This document shows, piece by piece, positions 57,289 through 64,000 of a stretch of DNA of 64,000 nucleotides. Position numbers and translations under genes: made by a program. Below the pieces are notes generated by a model, which saw nothing but the letters and a program-made list of their open reading frames with translations, had not been told where the DNA came from and ran no database searches. How positions within the stretch are numbered: position 1 is the stretch's first letter; each line of letters starts with the position of its first letter. Source of the DNA: Marinomonas sargassi (GTDB lineage Bacteria > Pseudomonadota > Gammaproteobacteria > Pseudomonadales > Marinomonadaceae); the NCBI RefSeq assembly GCF_025716875.1, contig NZ_JAOVZB010000004.1, forward strand, positions 1-64,000. Reading direction: 5' to 3'.

Positions 57289-59142
57289 ATGAGCTTACTT
57301 AATTATCGCATCATACCACTATCTCTTTGTTGTTTGCTGTTAAGTGCCTGTAACTCGGTAAATTTCCAGCCAGCCACGACAACGAACACTCAAGTTGTTC
57401 TCGATGACACTCCTCAAGAAACTGAGCTGCCTGAAAGTATTTATCACCCTCTGAAAAAGAGCGCTACGCCAATTGAAGTAACCGCTGGCTACCAATTAGC
57501 AAGAAATTTATTTGCTCAAGGGGATTACCAGCAAACTATTGACCGTCTTGAATTAAATGTTTTAAACATTGATAGTCCATTGCAGTTCGATGGTTACCTA
57601 CTCGCCGCTTTAGCATCATCTGAACTATCCAATACACCACAAGCATTCCAATTCTTACGTCAAGCTGAAGCCCTTTCCAGTGCTGCTCACCCTGACCATC
57701 AAAATGAATTAAAAGATACAGCTGCAAGTATCTACGAAAACACGCATAACTGGATTTCAGCTGTCCGTATGCGTTTGGATTTAAGTTATAACTTGCCATT
57801 AGATGAGCAAGCCTTCAATGAAGAGAAACTCTGGTTAGATATTCAAAATCTGAATCAAAACGAAGTCAGTGTCTTGTATTTATTAGAAGAGCCTACGTTA
57901 AATGGCTGGTTGCAAATTAGCGACATCCTGAGAGACCAGACACTTTCTACAGACCAACAACTTAACGCTTTTAACGAATGGCAATTGGATAACCCTTTCC
58001 ACCCTGCTTCTCAGACTCCTCCAAAAGATTTCCATATTTTGTCTACCATTGAAGAAATGGCTCCTGAGAAAATTGTGCTTATGCTGCCAATGAGCGGTAA
58101 ATTAGAACAGGCCTCTCAAGCCATTGTTTCAGGATTTTTAGTCTCTTATTACAACCAAAAAAACAGCCGACCCGAAGTCCTTATTGTTGATATCGATCAA
58201 TTCGATAATGTAGAAGACGCCTTATCTGCCGCCAATGAAAAACAGCCTGATATTATTATTGGCCCATTACAAAAAAGTAATGTAGCGACTATTAGTCGTC
58301 AAAACTTAACCACACCTGTAATTGCCCTTAACCAGCTAGACCAGTTGAGTCCCAATAATCGTCTATTTCACCTTTCTCTCAATGCAGACGATGAGATACG
58401 AGAACTGATCAACTTCAGCAAAAAAGAAGGTGCTACCACTGCCGCGATTTTGAGCACTCAAGATACTTGGGCACAGAAACAAGGCGACGACTTTTATAAA
58501 ATGGCTTTAGAAGCAAACATACAAGTCGTCTCTCGACTCGATTATGCCGACACCCCAAAAGGCCGCCAAGGTGCAGTTCAAAAACTGTTACTGATTGATA
58601 AAAGCCTAAAACGAAAAGCATCAATTGAACGCTGGACAGGTGAGCAAGTCGAAGGCATAGCACGGTCAAGAACCGACCTTGATTACGTTTACTATGTAGG
58701 GCGACTAGGCGATGCTAAGCAAATCAGACCCTTACTTGATTTTTATTTTGCTGATGACATACCCATGCTAGCAACAAGCTCTTTAAATGACAGTACCCCT
58801 GAAAAATCGTCGAACAGCAGTGATTTTGAACGTATATTATTCACTGAAGCCCCCGCTTTATCATCAAATGATAATGCTTTGTTCACACTCAGAAAAACAA
58901 CAAAGTCTAATATTCTTCGACGTTTACAGGCATTGGGTGCGGATGCCTATTTATTGGCAAACAAACACAAGCTCTTTACTTTGCTTCCTAGCACTAAAAT
59001 TTCGGCTAATACTGGCATTATCACATTAGGTGATGATGGCACTTTTCATAAACGCCCCGAAGTCATGACTTACCGAAAAGGAAATTTGGTATATGCAGAT
59101 AGTGAGCAATTTTTTCCGCAAGAAGAAAGCCGCAAAGAATAA
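57289..59142 (+). CDS. lpoA: LpoA/LppC, lipoprotein activator of penicillin-binding protein
   Basis: A 617-residue outer-membrane lipoprotein of the LppC family, which stimulates PBP1A from the outer membrane. The signal peptide (YRIIPLSLCCLLLSAC) has a lipobox with Cys21. An N-terminal helical TPR-like part (about residues 55-240) is followed by a periplasmic-binding-protein fold (about 265-617), which starts KIVLMLPMSGKLEQASQAIVSGFLVSYY. It includes DIIIGPLQKSNV and ALGADAYLLANK. The open frame begins at 57202, but the ATG at 57289 gives the lipoprotein N-terminus. yraN overlaps its 3' end by 50 bases. Confidence 0.9.
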   Translation: MSLLNYRIIPLSLCCLLLSACNSVNFQPATTTNTQVVLDDTPQETELPESIYHPLKKSATPIEVTAGYQLARNLFAQGDYQQTIDRLELNVLNIDSPLQFDGYLLAALASSELSNTPQAFQFLRQAEALSSAAHPDHQNELKDTAASIYENTHNWISAVRMRLDLSYNLPLDEQAFNEEKLWLDIQNLNQNEVSVLYLLEEPTLNGWLQISDILRDQTLSTDQQLNAFNEWQLDNPFHPASQTPPKDFHILSTIEEMAPEKIVLMLPMSGKLEQASQAIVSGFLVSYYNQKNSRPEVLIVDIDQFDNVEDALSAANEKQPDIIIGPLQKSNVATISRQNLTTPVIALNQLDQLSPNNRLFHLSLNADDEIRELINFSKKEGATTAAILSTQDTWAQKQGDDFYKMALEANIQVVSRLDYADTPKGRQGAVQKLLLIDKSLKRKASIERWTGEQVEGIARSRTDLDYVYYVGRLGDAKQIRPLLDFYFADDIPMLATSSLNDSTPEKSSNSSDFERILFTEAPALSSNDNALFTLRKTTKSNILRRLQALGADAYLLANKHKLFTLLPSTKISANTGIITLGDDGTFHKRPEVMTYRKGNLVYADSEQFFPQEESRKE

Positions 59143-59476
59143 TGGCGAAAAAGCAGAGCAAGAAGCGGAATACTTTTTGCTTTCTAAAGGACTACGCTTT
59201 ATTGAACGAAACTATTTTTGCCGAACAGGTGAAATAGATCTGATATTTTTAGATAAAGATACCTATGTTTTTGTAGAAGTTCGCTTTCGGGCTAAGCCAA
59301 CTCACGGCAATGCAGCAGAAAGCCTTGGCATATCCAAGTTAACAAAGGTGCGAAACAGCGCCTCATTGTGGCTACAAAAAAATAACAAACTGGATCACCC
59401 AATTCGCTTTGACGCGATATTGTTTGATCAAAAAATCGATAAGCAACACTTAACTTGGCTTAAAGCAGTATTTTAA
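59093..59476 (+). CDS. yraN: YraN/UPF0102 family nuclease-fold protein
   Basis: A 127-residue protein of UPF0102, a restriction-endonuclease-like fold. It shows GEKAEQEAEYFLLSKGLRFIERNYFCRTGEIDLIFLDKDTYVFVEVRFRA, with the metal-binding Glu/Asp and the E-x-K-like VEVR. Its cellular role is unclear; related proteins have been linked to Holliday-junction processing. It overlaps lpoA by 50 bases in another frame, so translation may be coupled. Order lpoA-yraN-diaA is conserved in gammaproteobacteria. Confidence 0.9.
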   Translation: MQIVSNFFRKKKAAKNNGEKAEQEAEYFLLSKGLRFIERNYFCRTGEIDLIFLDKDTYVFVEVRFRAKPTHGNAAESLGISKLTKVRNSASLWLQKNNKLDHPIRFDAILFDQKIDKQHLTWLKAVF

Positions 59477-59481
59477 ACATT

Positions 59482-60075
59482 ATGGATTTTCAAGAAGCAA
59501 TTTACACACAGTTCGCACAAAGTTTTGAAGCTCAACAACAAGCATTAGAAAGCTTACCCCCTTACATAGAGCACGCTGCAAAAGTCATGTTTTCAAGCAT
59601 TTCTTCTGGCGGCAAGGTCATTTGTCTTGGTAATAGCACAGGCTCCCATTTGTCTCAGTACTTTAGCACCCTAATGATAGATAAGATGGATAGGGAGCGA
59701 CCTGGCTTGCCTGCAATCAATCTAGGTGGCGACGGCAGTGCTTTATTGGCCATTACACACAATGACAACCTACACGATGTGTTTTCTAAACAAATAACAG
59801 CCATTGGTAATCCAGGGGACGTGCTCTTTGTGATAGCCAACCGAGGCAACACATCCCCTATCATTCAAGCGATTCAAGCTGGCCATGAACGAAAAATGCA
59901 CATAGTCGCCCTTACCAGCCCTGAAGCAAAAAACATCTCCTCCCTCACCCTACAAGATGATACGGAAATTAAGGTAAACCTATTAGGAACAGCGCGGGTT
60001 CATGAATGCCAAGTGACTGTCATCCATACCCTAGTCGATTTATTAGAGCGGCAGTTATTTGGCTATGAAGACTAA
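59482..60075 (+). CDS. diaA: SIS-domain protein DiaA
   Basis: A 197-residue phosphosugar-isomerase-fold (SIS) protein. Position after lpoA-yraN identifies it as DiaA, which binds DnaA and promotes timely initiation of replication, rather than GmhA. Segments are GGKVICLGNSTGSHLSQYFSTLM (about residues 37-59), RPGLPAINLGGDGSALLAITHND (about 73-95) and NRGNTSPIIQAIQAG (about 120-134). The BON-domain gene that often follows (dolP/yraP) is not here; instead a terminator and the convergent sspB follow. Confidence 0.88.
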   Translation: MDFQEAIYTQFAQSFEAQQQALESLPPYIEHAAKVMFSSISSGGKVICLGNSTGSHLSQYFSTLMIDKMDRERPGLPAINLGGDGSALLAITHNDNLHDVFSKQITAIGNPGDVLFVIANRGNTSPIIQAIQAGHERKMHIVALTSPEAKNISSLTLQDDTEIKVNLLGTARVHECQVTVIHTLVDLLERQLFGYED

Positions 60076-60101
60076 GCCTGTTCAAACACAGCCAGAATAA
60101 A

Positions 60102-60131
60102 TAAAAAAGCCATCTGTAGATGGCTTTTTTG
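60102..60131. terminator. Bidirectional terminator between diaA and sspB
   Basis: AGCCATC at 60108-60114 pairs with GATGGCT at 60119-60125 around TGTA, with A- and T-runs on the two sides. Confidence 0.9.
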
Positions 60132-60203
60132 TTTATTCGAGTCTCTCTAACAGAGAAGAGTAGACAATGGTGATACCCCTCCTCCATAACCCTTTATGAG
60201 TTT

Positions 60204-60593
60204 TTATTTTACCACTTTAAGCTGAAAGCCTTTTTGAGGTTTTGGCGGCTCAGGAGGGGGTGGTGGATTTGATGAAGCTGAAAAGTCTTCTTCAGGGAAC
60301 ACAAGGCCATCACCATTTTCTTTAGCATATAAAGCAATGGCGGCTTTAATTGGTACAAAAACCTGCATCGGCTTACCACTAAAGCGAGCCTCAAATGACA
60401 CCCCATCTTTGTCCATTATCAGATGCCTAACCGCAGACATGCTGACATTCAAAACAATTTGACCGTCCTGAACAAACTCAGTGGGTATAACAGTACCCTC
60501 TTCCTCTGCATTTACTAAGAGATACGGAGTCATATCGTTATCTGAAATCCACTCATAAGTGGCATTCAGTAAGTAGGATCTTTTAGGTAGCAT
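60204..60593 (-). CDS. sspB: ClpXP protease specificity-enhancing factor SspB
   Basis: A 129-residue SspB, the adaptor that hands ssrA-tagged proteins to ClpXP. The N-terminal fold (KRSYLLNATYEWISDNDMTPYLLVNAEEEG, LNVSMSAVRHLIMDKDGVSFEARFSGKPMQVFVPIKAAIALYAKENGDGLVF) is followed by a proline-rich linker and a short C-terminal tail (KGFQLKVVK), the ClpX-binding end. The frame opens at 60608; the ATG at 60593 has AGGAG five bases upstream and gives MLPKRSYLL. A UUCG-loop terminator separates it from sspA. Confidence 0.93.
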   Translation of the reverse strand: MLPKRSYLLNATYEWISDNDMTPYLLVNAEEEGTVIPTEFVQDGQIVLNVSMSAVRHLIMDKDGVSFEARFSGKPMQVFVPIKAAIALYAKENGDGLVFPEEDFSASSNPPPPPEPPKPQKGFQLKVVK

Positions 60594-60644
60594 AATCACT
60601 CCTAGCAATATGCCATTATTAAGTTGGCCATTAGTATTAAATTA

Positions 60645-60672
60645 TAAAAAAGGAGCCGAAGCTCCTTTAATA
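60645..60672 (-). terminator. UUCG-loop terminator between sspA and sspB
   Basis: On the minus strand AAAGGAGC-TTCG-GCTCCTTT (60668-60649) is followed by TTTATAA. A C(UUCG)G tetraloop makes this hairpin very stable. It lies between the sspA stop and the sspB start. Confidence 0.85.
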
Positions 60673-60702
60673 AAATCTGAATCAAGCGCTATGACATTTA
60701 GA

Positions 60703-61335
60703 TTAATCTAAACGCATCTCTTGTTCTGCTTCAGACAGACTTTCTTGGAAAGATTCACGAGAGAACAAAAGATCCATATATTTATGTAATGGAGCAGCTT
60801 GCTCTTTTGAAATATCGACACCCAAAAGAGGTAAACGCCATAGGATTGGCGCTAAACAACAATCAACAATAGTGAAGTCGTCGCTCATGAAGTAAGGCTT
60901 TTCTTCAAAAATCGGAGAAATGCTAATCAAACCTTCACGTAGCTCTTTTCGTGCTTCTGCAACTTCAGCATCATCCTTACTAGAAAGAATAAGGTCAACC
61001 AATCTAGCCCAGTCGCGCTGAATACGGTACAAATACAAACGACTTTCTGCACGTGCAACCGGGTAAACAGGTAGCAATGGCGGATGTGGGAAACGTTCGT
61101 CTAGATACTCCATCATGACATTGGCTTCGTAAAGTACCAAATCACGATCCACTAATGCTGGCAATTCATTGTATGGATTAACATCTGCCAACTCAGCTGG
61201 CTTGTTAAATGGGTCTACATCTATGATATCTACTGTGACGGCTTTTTCAGCCAAGACAATACGAACTCGGTGACTATAATGATCTTCTCCATCAGAGAAG
61301 AACGTCATTGCAGAGCGCTTTACAATAACACCCAT
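60703..61335 (-). CDS. sspA: Stringent starvation protein A
   Basis: A 210-residue glutathione-S-transferase-fold protein that binds RNA polymerase and affects stationary-phase and acid-stress transcription. The thioredoxin-like N-terminus lacks a GST active-site residue ([23 protein letters not shown]), as in SspA. Characteristic stretches are [37 protein letters not shown] (about residues 53-89) and the PxxLYxxR-like [16 protein letters not shown]. Length is usual. It lies downstream of rpsI but behind a terminator, with its own promoter candidate at 61461. Confidence 0.95.
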   Translation of the reverse strand: MGVIVKRSAMTFFSDGEDHYSHRVRIVLAEKAVTVDIIDVDPFNKPAELADVNPYNELPALVDRDLVLYEANVMMEYLDERFPHPPLLPVYPVARAESRLYLYRIQRDWARLVDLILSSKDDAEVAEARKELREGLISISPIFEEKPYFMSDDFTIVDCCLAPILWRLPLLGVDISKEQAAPLHKYMDLLFSRESFQESLSEAEQEMRLD

Positions 61336-61460
61336 GTCTAACCCCTATATTGAAACATCTACGGCCTCTTTATCTATAAAAAGAGGACTAATTAAACCAT
61401 GAGTGCATGGAGAAAAGCTTTTACACCAAACACTCACTAAAAAATCTTCATGGAAACAAA

Positions 61461-61466
61461 ATTATA
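61461..61466 (-). promoter_or_regulatory. Candidate -10 element of the sspA promoter
   Basis: TATAAT on the minus strand lies about 126 bases before the sspA start, downstream of the rpsI terminator. No good -35 box is seen 16-18 bases upstream. The 341-base gap 61336-61676 also holds a hairpin (CCTCTTT/AAAGAGG near 61363-61385) and otherwise nothing recognised. Confidence 0.4.
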
Positions 61467-61611
61467 TTCTGCGATTTAAAATAGAATGCATCACAAAAGC
61501 ATCTGCTCTTTAAATACCATGAATAATGAGAGTAGTATTCTAACATTATTTTTATATGTTTTTGTTTGAATAAGCGATTTTCTTAAAATGATTACAAAGA
61601 ACATACTTTTC

Positions 61612-61654
61612 AAACAAAAAAAACGCTTGGTAAAAAATATATACCAAGCGTTTT
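61612..61654 (-). terminator. Rho-independent terminator of the rplM-rpsI operon
   Basis: AAAACGCTTGGTA and its exact complement (ending at 61654) form a 13-bp stem around an AT-rich loop; a long T-run follows on the minus strand. Confidence 0.92.
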
Positions 61655-61676
61655 AATAGTCGTTCTAAAGCTAAAA

Positions 61677-62069
61677 TTAACGCTTAGAGAACTGAGGACG
61701 ACGACGTGCTTTGCGTAGACCAACTTTCTTACGTTCAACTTCACGAGAGTCACGAGTTACGTAACCAGCAGAACGTAGAGTACGACGTAGAGTCTCGTCA
61801 TATTGCATCAATGCACGTGTGATACCGTGACGGATCGCACCAGCTTGACCAGAGATACCACCACCTTTAACAGTGATGTATACGTCAAATTTTTCAGTTG
61901 CTTCAACAAGCTCAAGAGGCTGACGAACAACCATTTGTGCAGTTTCGCGACCGAAGTACTGAGAAAGAGTACGGTTATTGATAACAAGGTTACCAGAACC
62001 GGCTTTAAGGAAAACACGAGCGGTAGACGTTTTACGACGACCTGTACCGTAGTATTGAGTAGCTGACAT
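61677..62069 (-). CDS. rpsI: 30S ribosomal protein S9
   Basis: A 130-residue S9 with the full family sequence: [21 protein letters not shown] at the start, [20 protein letters not shown] in the middle, and the basic tail [18 protein letters not shown], whose last residues reach the P-site tRNA. It follows rplM by 14 bases on the same strand; the pair is a conserved operon. Downstream is a terminator. Confidence 0.98.
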   Translation of the reverse strand: MSATQYYGTGRRKTSTARVFLKAGSGNLVINNRTLSQYFGRETAQMVVRQPLELVEATEKFDVYITVKGGGISGQAGAIRHGITRALMQYDETLRRTLRSAGYVTRDSREVERKKVGLRKARRRPQFSKR

Positions 62070-62083
62070 AATGATCTTCCGTA

Positions 62084-62512
62084 TTAAATGTTAAGTTCTT
62101 GAGGCTGTTGAGCAGCATGTGGATGCTCAGTACCAGCGTACACTTTCATTTTCTTGTGCATTGCACGGCCCAAAGGACCTTTTGGCAACATACCTTTAAC
62201 GGCAAGTTCAAGAACACGCTCTGGAGCATGATCAATCAACTTCTCGAAATTCATAGAACGCAAGCCGCCTGGGTAACCAGTATGGCGGTAGTATTGTTTT
62301 GCAGCTGCTTTGTTACCAGTAACATGAACTTTCTCTGCATTAACAACAACGATGTAATCGCCAGTATCAACGTGCGGAGTGTATTCTGCTTTATGCTTAC
62401 CACGTAAACGGCGAGCAATTTCTGTAGCCAAGCGGCCTAAAGTTTTGCCTTCAGCATCGACCACGAACCACTCGCGGCGAACTTCAGCAGGTTTAGCTGT
62501 AAAAGTTTTCAT
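62084..62512 (-). CDS. rplM: 50S ribosomal protein L13
   Basis: A 142-residue L13, the same length as in E. coli. It shows [63 protein letters not shown] and [24 protein letters not shown] start it at ATG 62512; the frame also opens one codon earlier with TTG. First gene of the rplM-rpsI operon. Its leader at 62513-62660 may hold the autoregulatory site known in E. coli, but I see no clear structure. Confidence 0.98.
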   Translation of the reverse strand: MKTFTAKPAEVRREWFVVDAEGKTLGRLATEIARRLRGKHKAEYTPHVDTGDYIVVVNAEKVHVTGNKAAAKQYYRHTGYPGGLRSMNFEKLIDHAPERVLELAVKGMLPKGPLGRAMHKKMKVYAGTEHPHAAQQPQELNI

Positions 62513-62662
62513 CAAAAAACCCTTTCAATACGCGTGTTCAATGACACGCTATACCTATTATTATTGGTTTATTAAATCAAGATCTAATAAACGTACACTT
62601 ACCCTAAAAAAGGCGAGCGAATTATATACCAAAAATTTTCAAGAAGAAAGCCGATCTATCAT

Positions 62663-63763
62663 TTATGCTCGATGCTCAAGAGACAAGTATTCCTCAGACT
62701 GCATTTCCAATAACCGACTGATAGTACGATCATATTCAAACGCTAATCGAGTACCAGTATAAATATCGGGGATAGCTACTTCTGCCGAGATAATAACCTT
62801 CACATGGCGATCATAAAATTCATCCACCAAGTTAATGAAACGTCTCGCCAGATCATCTCGTGGAGCATCCATTTGCGGAAGATTAGAGATAATCACGGTA
62901 GAGTATAATCGGGCAATTTCAATATAATCGATTTGACTTCTTGGTCCATCACAGAGCGCTTTCATATCAAACCAAGCTAAACCTTCACAACTGCGTATTA
63001 ACTCGATATTGCGCCCTTCAATTTCAACACTACCGCCCTCTTCTATATGAGACGCATCCGAAATTAGACTCATAAAACGTTCATTTAAGGCCTTCTCAGC
63101 ATCATCACCTAAGGGAGTGTAATAGAGCTTGGCTTGTTTTAATGTTCTCAAGCGGTAATCGATACCACCATCGATATTCATCACTTTAGTATGTTTATTG
63201 ACTAGCGCGATAGCGGGTAAGAAGCGTGCTCGCTGTAAGCCGTTTTTATAGAGACCATCAGGTTCAATATTAGAGGTAGCTATTAGGGTTGTACCGTTTT
63301 CAAACAAAACTTCTAACAAGCCAGCTAAGATCATGGCATCTGTTATATCTGTTACAAAAAACTCATCAAAACACAATACTTGAGCCTTAGAAGAAATTTC
63401 TTTCCCCACTATCTCTAGAGGGTTTTTTACGTCATCAAGTTTGCGTAGCTCTTGGTGAACCATCTGCATAAAGCGGTGAAAGTGCAGGCGCATTTTTTTA
63501 TCTGTTGGAAGACAATCAAAAAAGGTATCCATTAAATAGGTCTTACCACGACCAACACCGCCCCAAAAATATAAACCTTGCTCTACGCTTGGTGCCTTTT
63601 TCTTGCGGAATTTGCTAAAAAAGCCAGACGAGTTTGAGCTGTCTTGCCTCGCAACTAAGCGATCGAATAAGTCTTGAAGCGCTTCGACCGCTTCTTCTTG
63701 AGCTGGATCGTAATTAAAGTCTTCTCTAGTCAGGTCTTGTTTATATCTTGTGATGGGAGTCAT
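62663..63763 (-). CDS. zapE: Cell division ATPase ZapE (AFG1-like)
   Basis: A 366-residue AFG1-family P-loop ATPase that modulates FtsZ under stress. Walker A is LYFWGGVGRGKTYLMDTFF (about residues 64-82), and the Walker B region is AQVLCFDEFFVTDITDAMIL (about 125-144). LIATSNIEPDGLYKNGLQRARFLPAI (about 163-188) and the C-terminal DEFYDRHVKVIISAEVAIPDIYTG follow. The frame opens at 63808, but the ATG at 63763 starts the usual MTPITRYKQDL. It is upstream of rplM and divergent from zapG, as in E. coli. Confidence 0.93.
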   Translation of the reverse strand: MTPITRYKQDLTREDFNYDPAQEEAVEALQDLFDRLVARQDSSNSSGFFSKFRKKKAPSVEQGLYFWGGVGRGKTYLMDTFFDCLPTDKKMRLHFHRFMQMVHQELRKLDDVKNPLEIVGKEISSKAQVLCFDEFFVTDITDAMILAGLLEVLFENGTTLIATSNIEPDGLYKNGLQRARFLPAIALVNKHTKVMNIDGGIDYRLRTLKQAKLYYTPLGDDAEKALNERFMSLISDASHIEEGGSVEIEGRNIELIRSCEGLAWFDMKALCDGPRSQIDYIEIARLYSTVIISNLPQMDAPRDDLARRFINLVDEFYDRHVKVIISAEVAIPDIYTGTRLAFEYDRTISRLLEMQSEEYLSLEHRA

Positions 63764-63860
63764 TAGCGCTCTTTTCGTTTGAATCAATGATTTACAGCAT
63801 TCTAACAAATTACACTTTAAACTACACCTATCTAGCTGTTATCGTAGGCACGGTTTCGGC

Positions 63861-63866
63861 TATAAT
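63861..63866 (+). promoter_or_regulatory. Candidate -10 element of the zapG promoter
   Basis: A perfect TATAAT lies 27 bases before the zapG start. The -35 region (TGTTAT at 63837-63842) is weak. Confidence 0.45.
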
Positions 63867-63892
63867 AGTTAAACTGCTTTATGGAGAAAGTC

Positions 63893-64000
63893 ATGAACTT
63901 AGAAGAATTCAACATTATTATTTTTATCACTGGCGTTATCTTTGGTTGTATTGCAACGTCTGCATTTAAGGGCCTTACCAACAAAAATTCAAAGAAAGCG
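63893..64000 (+). CDS. zapG: ZapG/YhcB (DUF1043) family protein, partial at the right edge
   Basis: Only the first 36 codons are in the window. MNLEEFNIIIFITGVIFGC begins a membrane helix and is followed by a basic turn (FKGLTNKNSKKA), the start of the coiled-coil part in this family. GGAG lies a few bases before the ATG. Divergent placement next to zapE is the conserved position of yhcB, which supports the call more than the short sequence does. Known members act in cell division and envelope growth. Confidence 0.7.
   Translation, partial: MNLEEFNIIIFITGVIFGCIATSAFKGLTNKNSKKA

Noticed and set aside
63787..63969. 60-codon frame near the right edge
   Set aside because: It spans the divergent zapE/zapG promoter region and is out of frame with the better-supported zapG start at 63893.

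Overview
The window reads as ordinary chromosome from a moderately AT-rich marine gammaproteobacterium. The best guess is an Oceanospirillales member such as Marinomonas. This is inferred from the Pseudomonas-type cysI/DUF934 pair, the EF-G2 paralogue, and the zapG/zapE/rplM/rpsI/sspA/sspB and rsmI/lpoA/yraN/diaA neighbourhoods. No phage, insertion sequence, CRISPR array or tRNA gene was seen.

Layout. At 1-210 lies the promoter and anti-termination leader of an rRNA operon reading off the left edge, so the 16S gene should start just outside the window. It is followed by a class I fumarase and an unusual protein with three DUF2786-like units. Positions 3.9-18 kb carry an SMP-30-like hydrolase, proS, arsC-wrbA, cysB, a TSUP transporter, aroG, nfuA, cysI-DUF934, an SH3 envelope protein, a CPA2 antiporter and an EF-G2 gene. 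Positions 18-34 kb carry an aldo/keto reductase, a di-haem peroxidase lipoprotein, sbcCD, an odd [2Fe-2S] protein, two diguanylate cyclases, gor, xthA, an ArsR-type regulator, a LigE-like exported ATP-dependent DNA ligase and an alpha/beta hydrolase.

The accessory part is 34.3-36.9 kb. It holds three consecutive integron gene cassettes on the minus strand, each a small gene of unknown function followed by an attC site, with no integrase in the window (a CALIN-type cluster). The third attC is cut short at a ~110-bp element that occurs twice as direct repeats about 85% identical. The repeats bracket a further small membrane-protein gene that may be a fourth, decayed cassette. On the other side is about 700 bp without genes, containing inverted repeats and a DnaA-box match.

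Positions 36.9-57 kb return to core genes: htpG, an O-methyltransferase, DUF599, pyrC, deaD, an AI-2E family permease, sbcB, a YchJ-like protein, aroA, a class 3 lipase, DUF2164, gloA, NfeD-SPFH, DUF4870, a YheT-like hydrolase, DUF925 and a TPR-GGDEF sensor. From 56.4 kb to the right edge come rsmI, lpoA-yraN-diaA, sspB, sspA, rpsI, rplM, zapE and the start of zapG.

Links between genes. CysB, sulfite reductase, DUF934 and the TSUP permease suggest a sulfur-assimilation regulon; the intergenic regions of cysB/TSUP and cysI share a near-identical palindrome. SbcCD, SbcB, XthA and LigE are DNA metabolism enzymes. Three GGDEF proteins point to c-di-GMP signalling. Most genes end in clear Rho-independent terminators, listed below.
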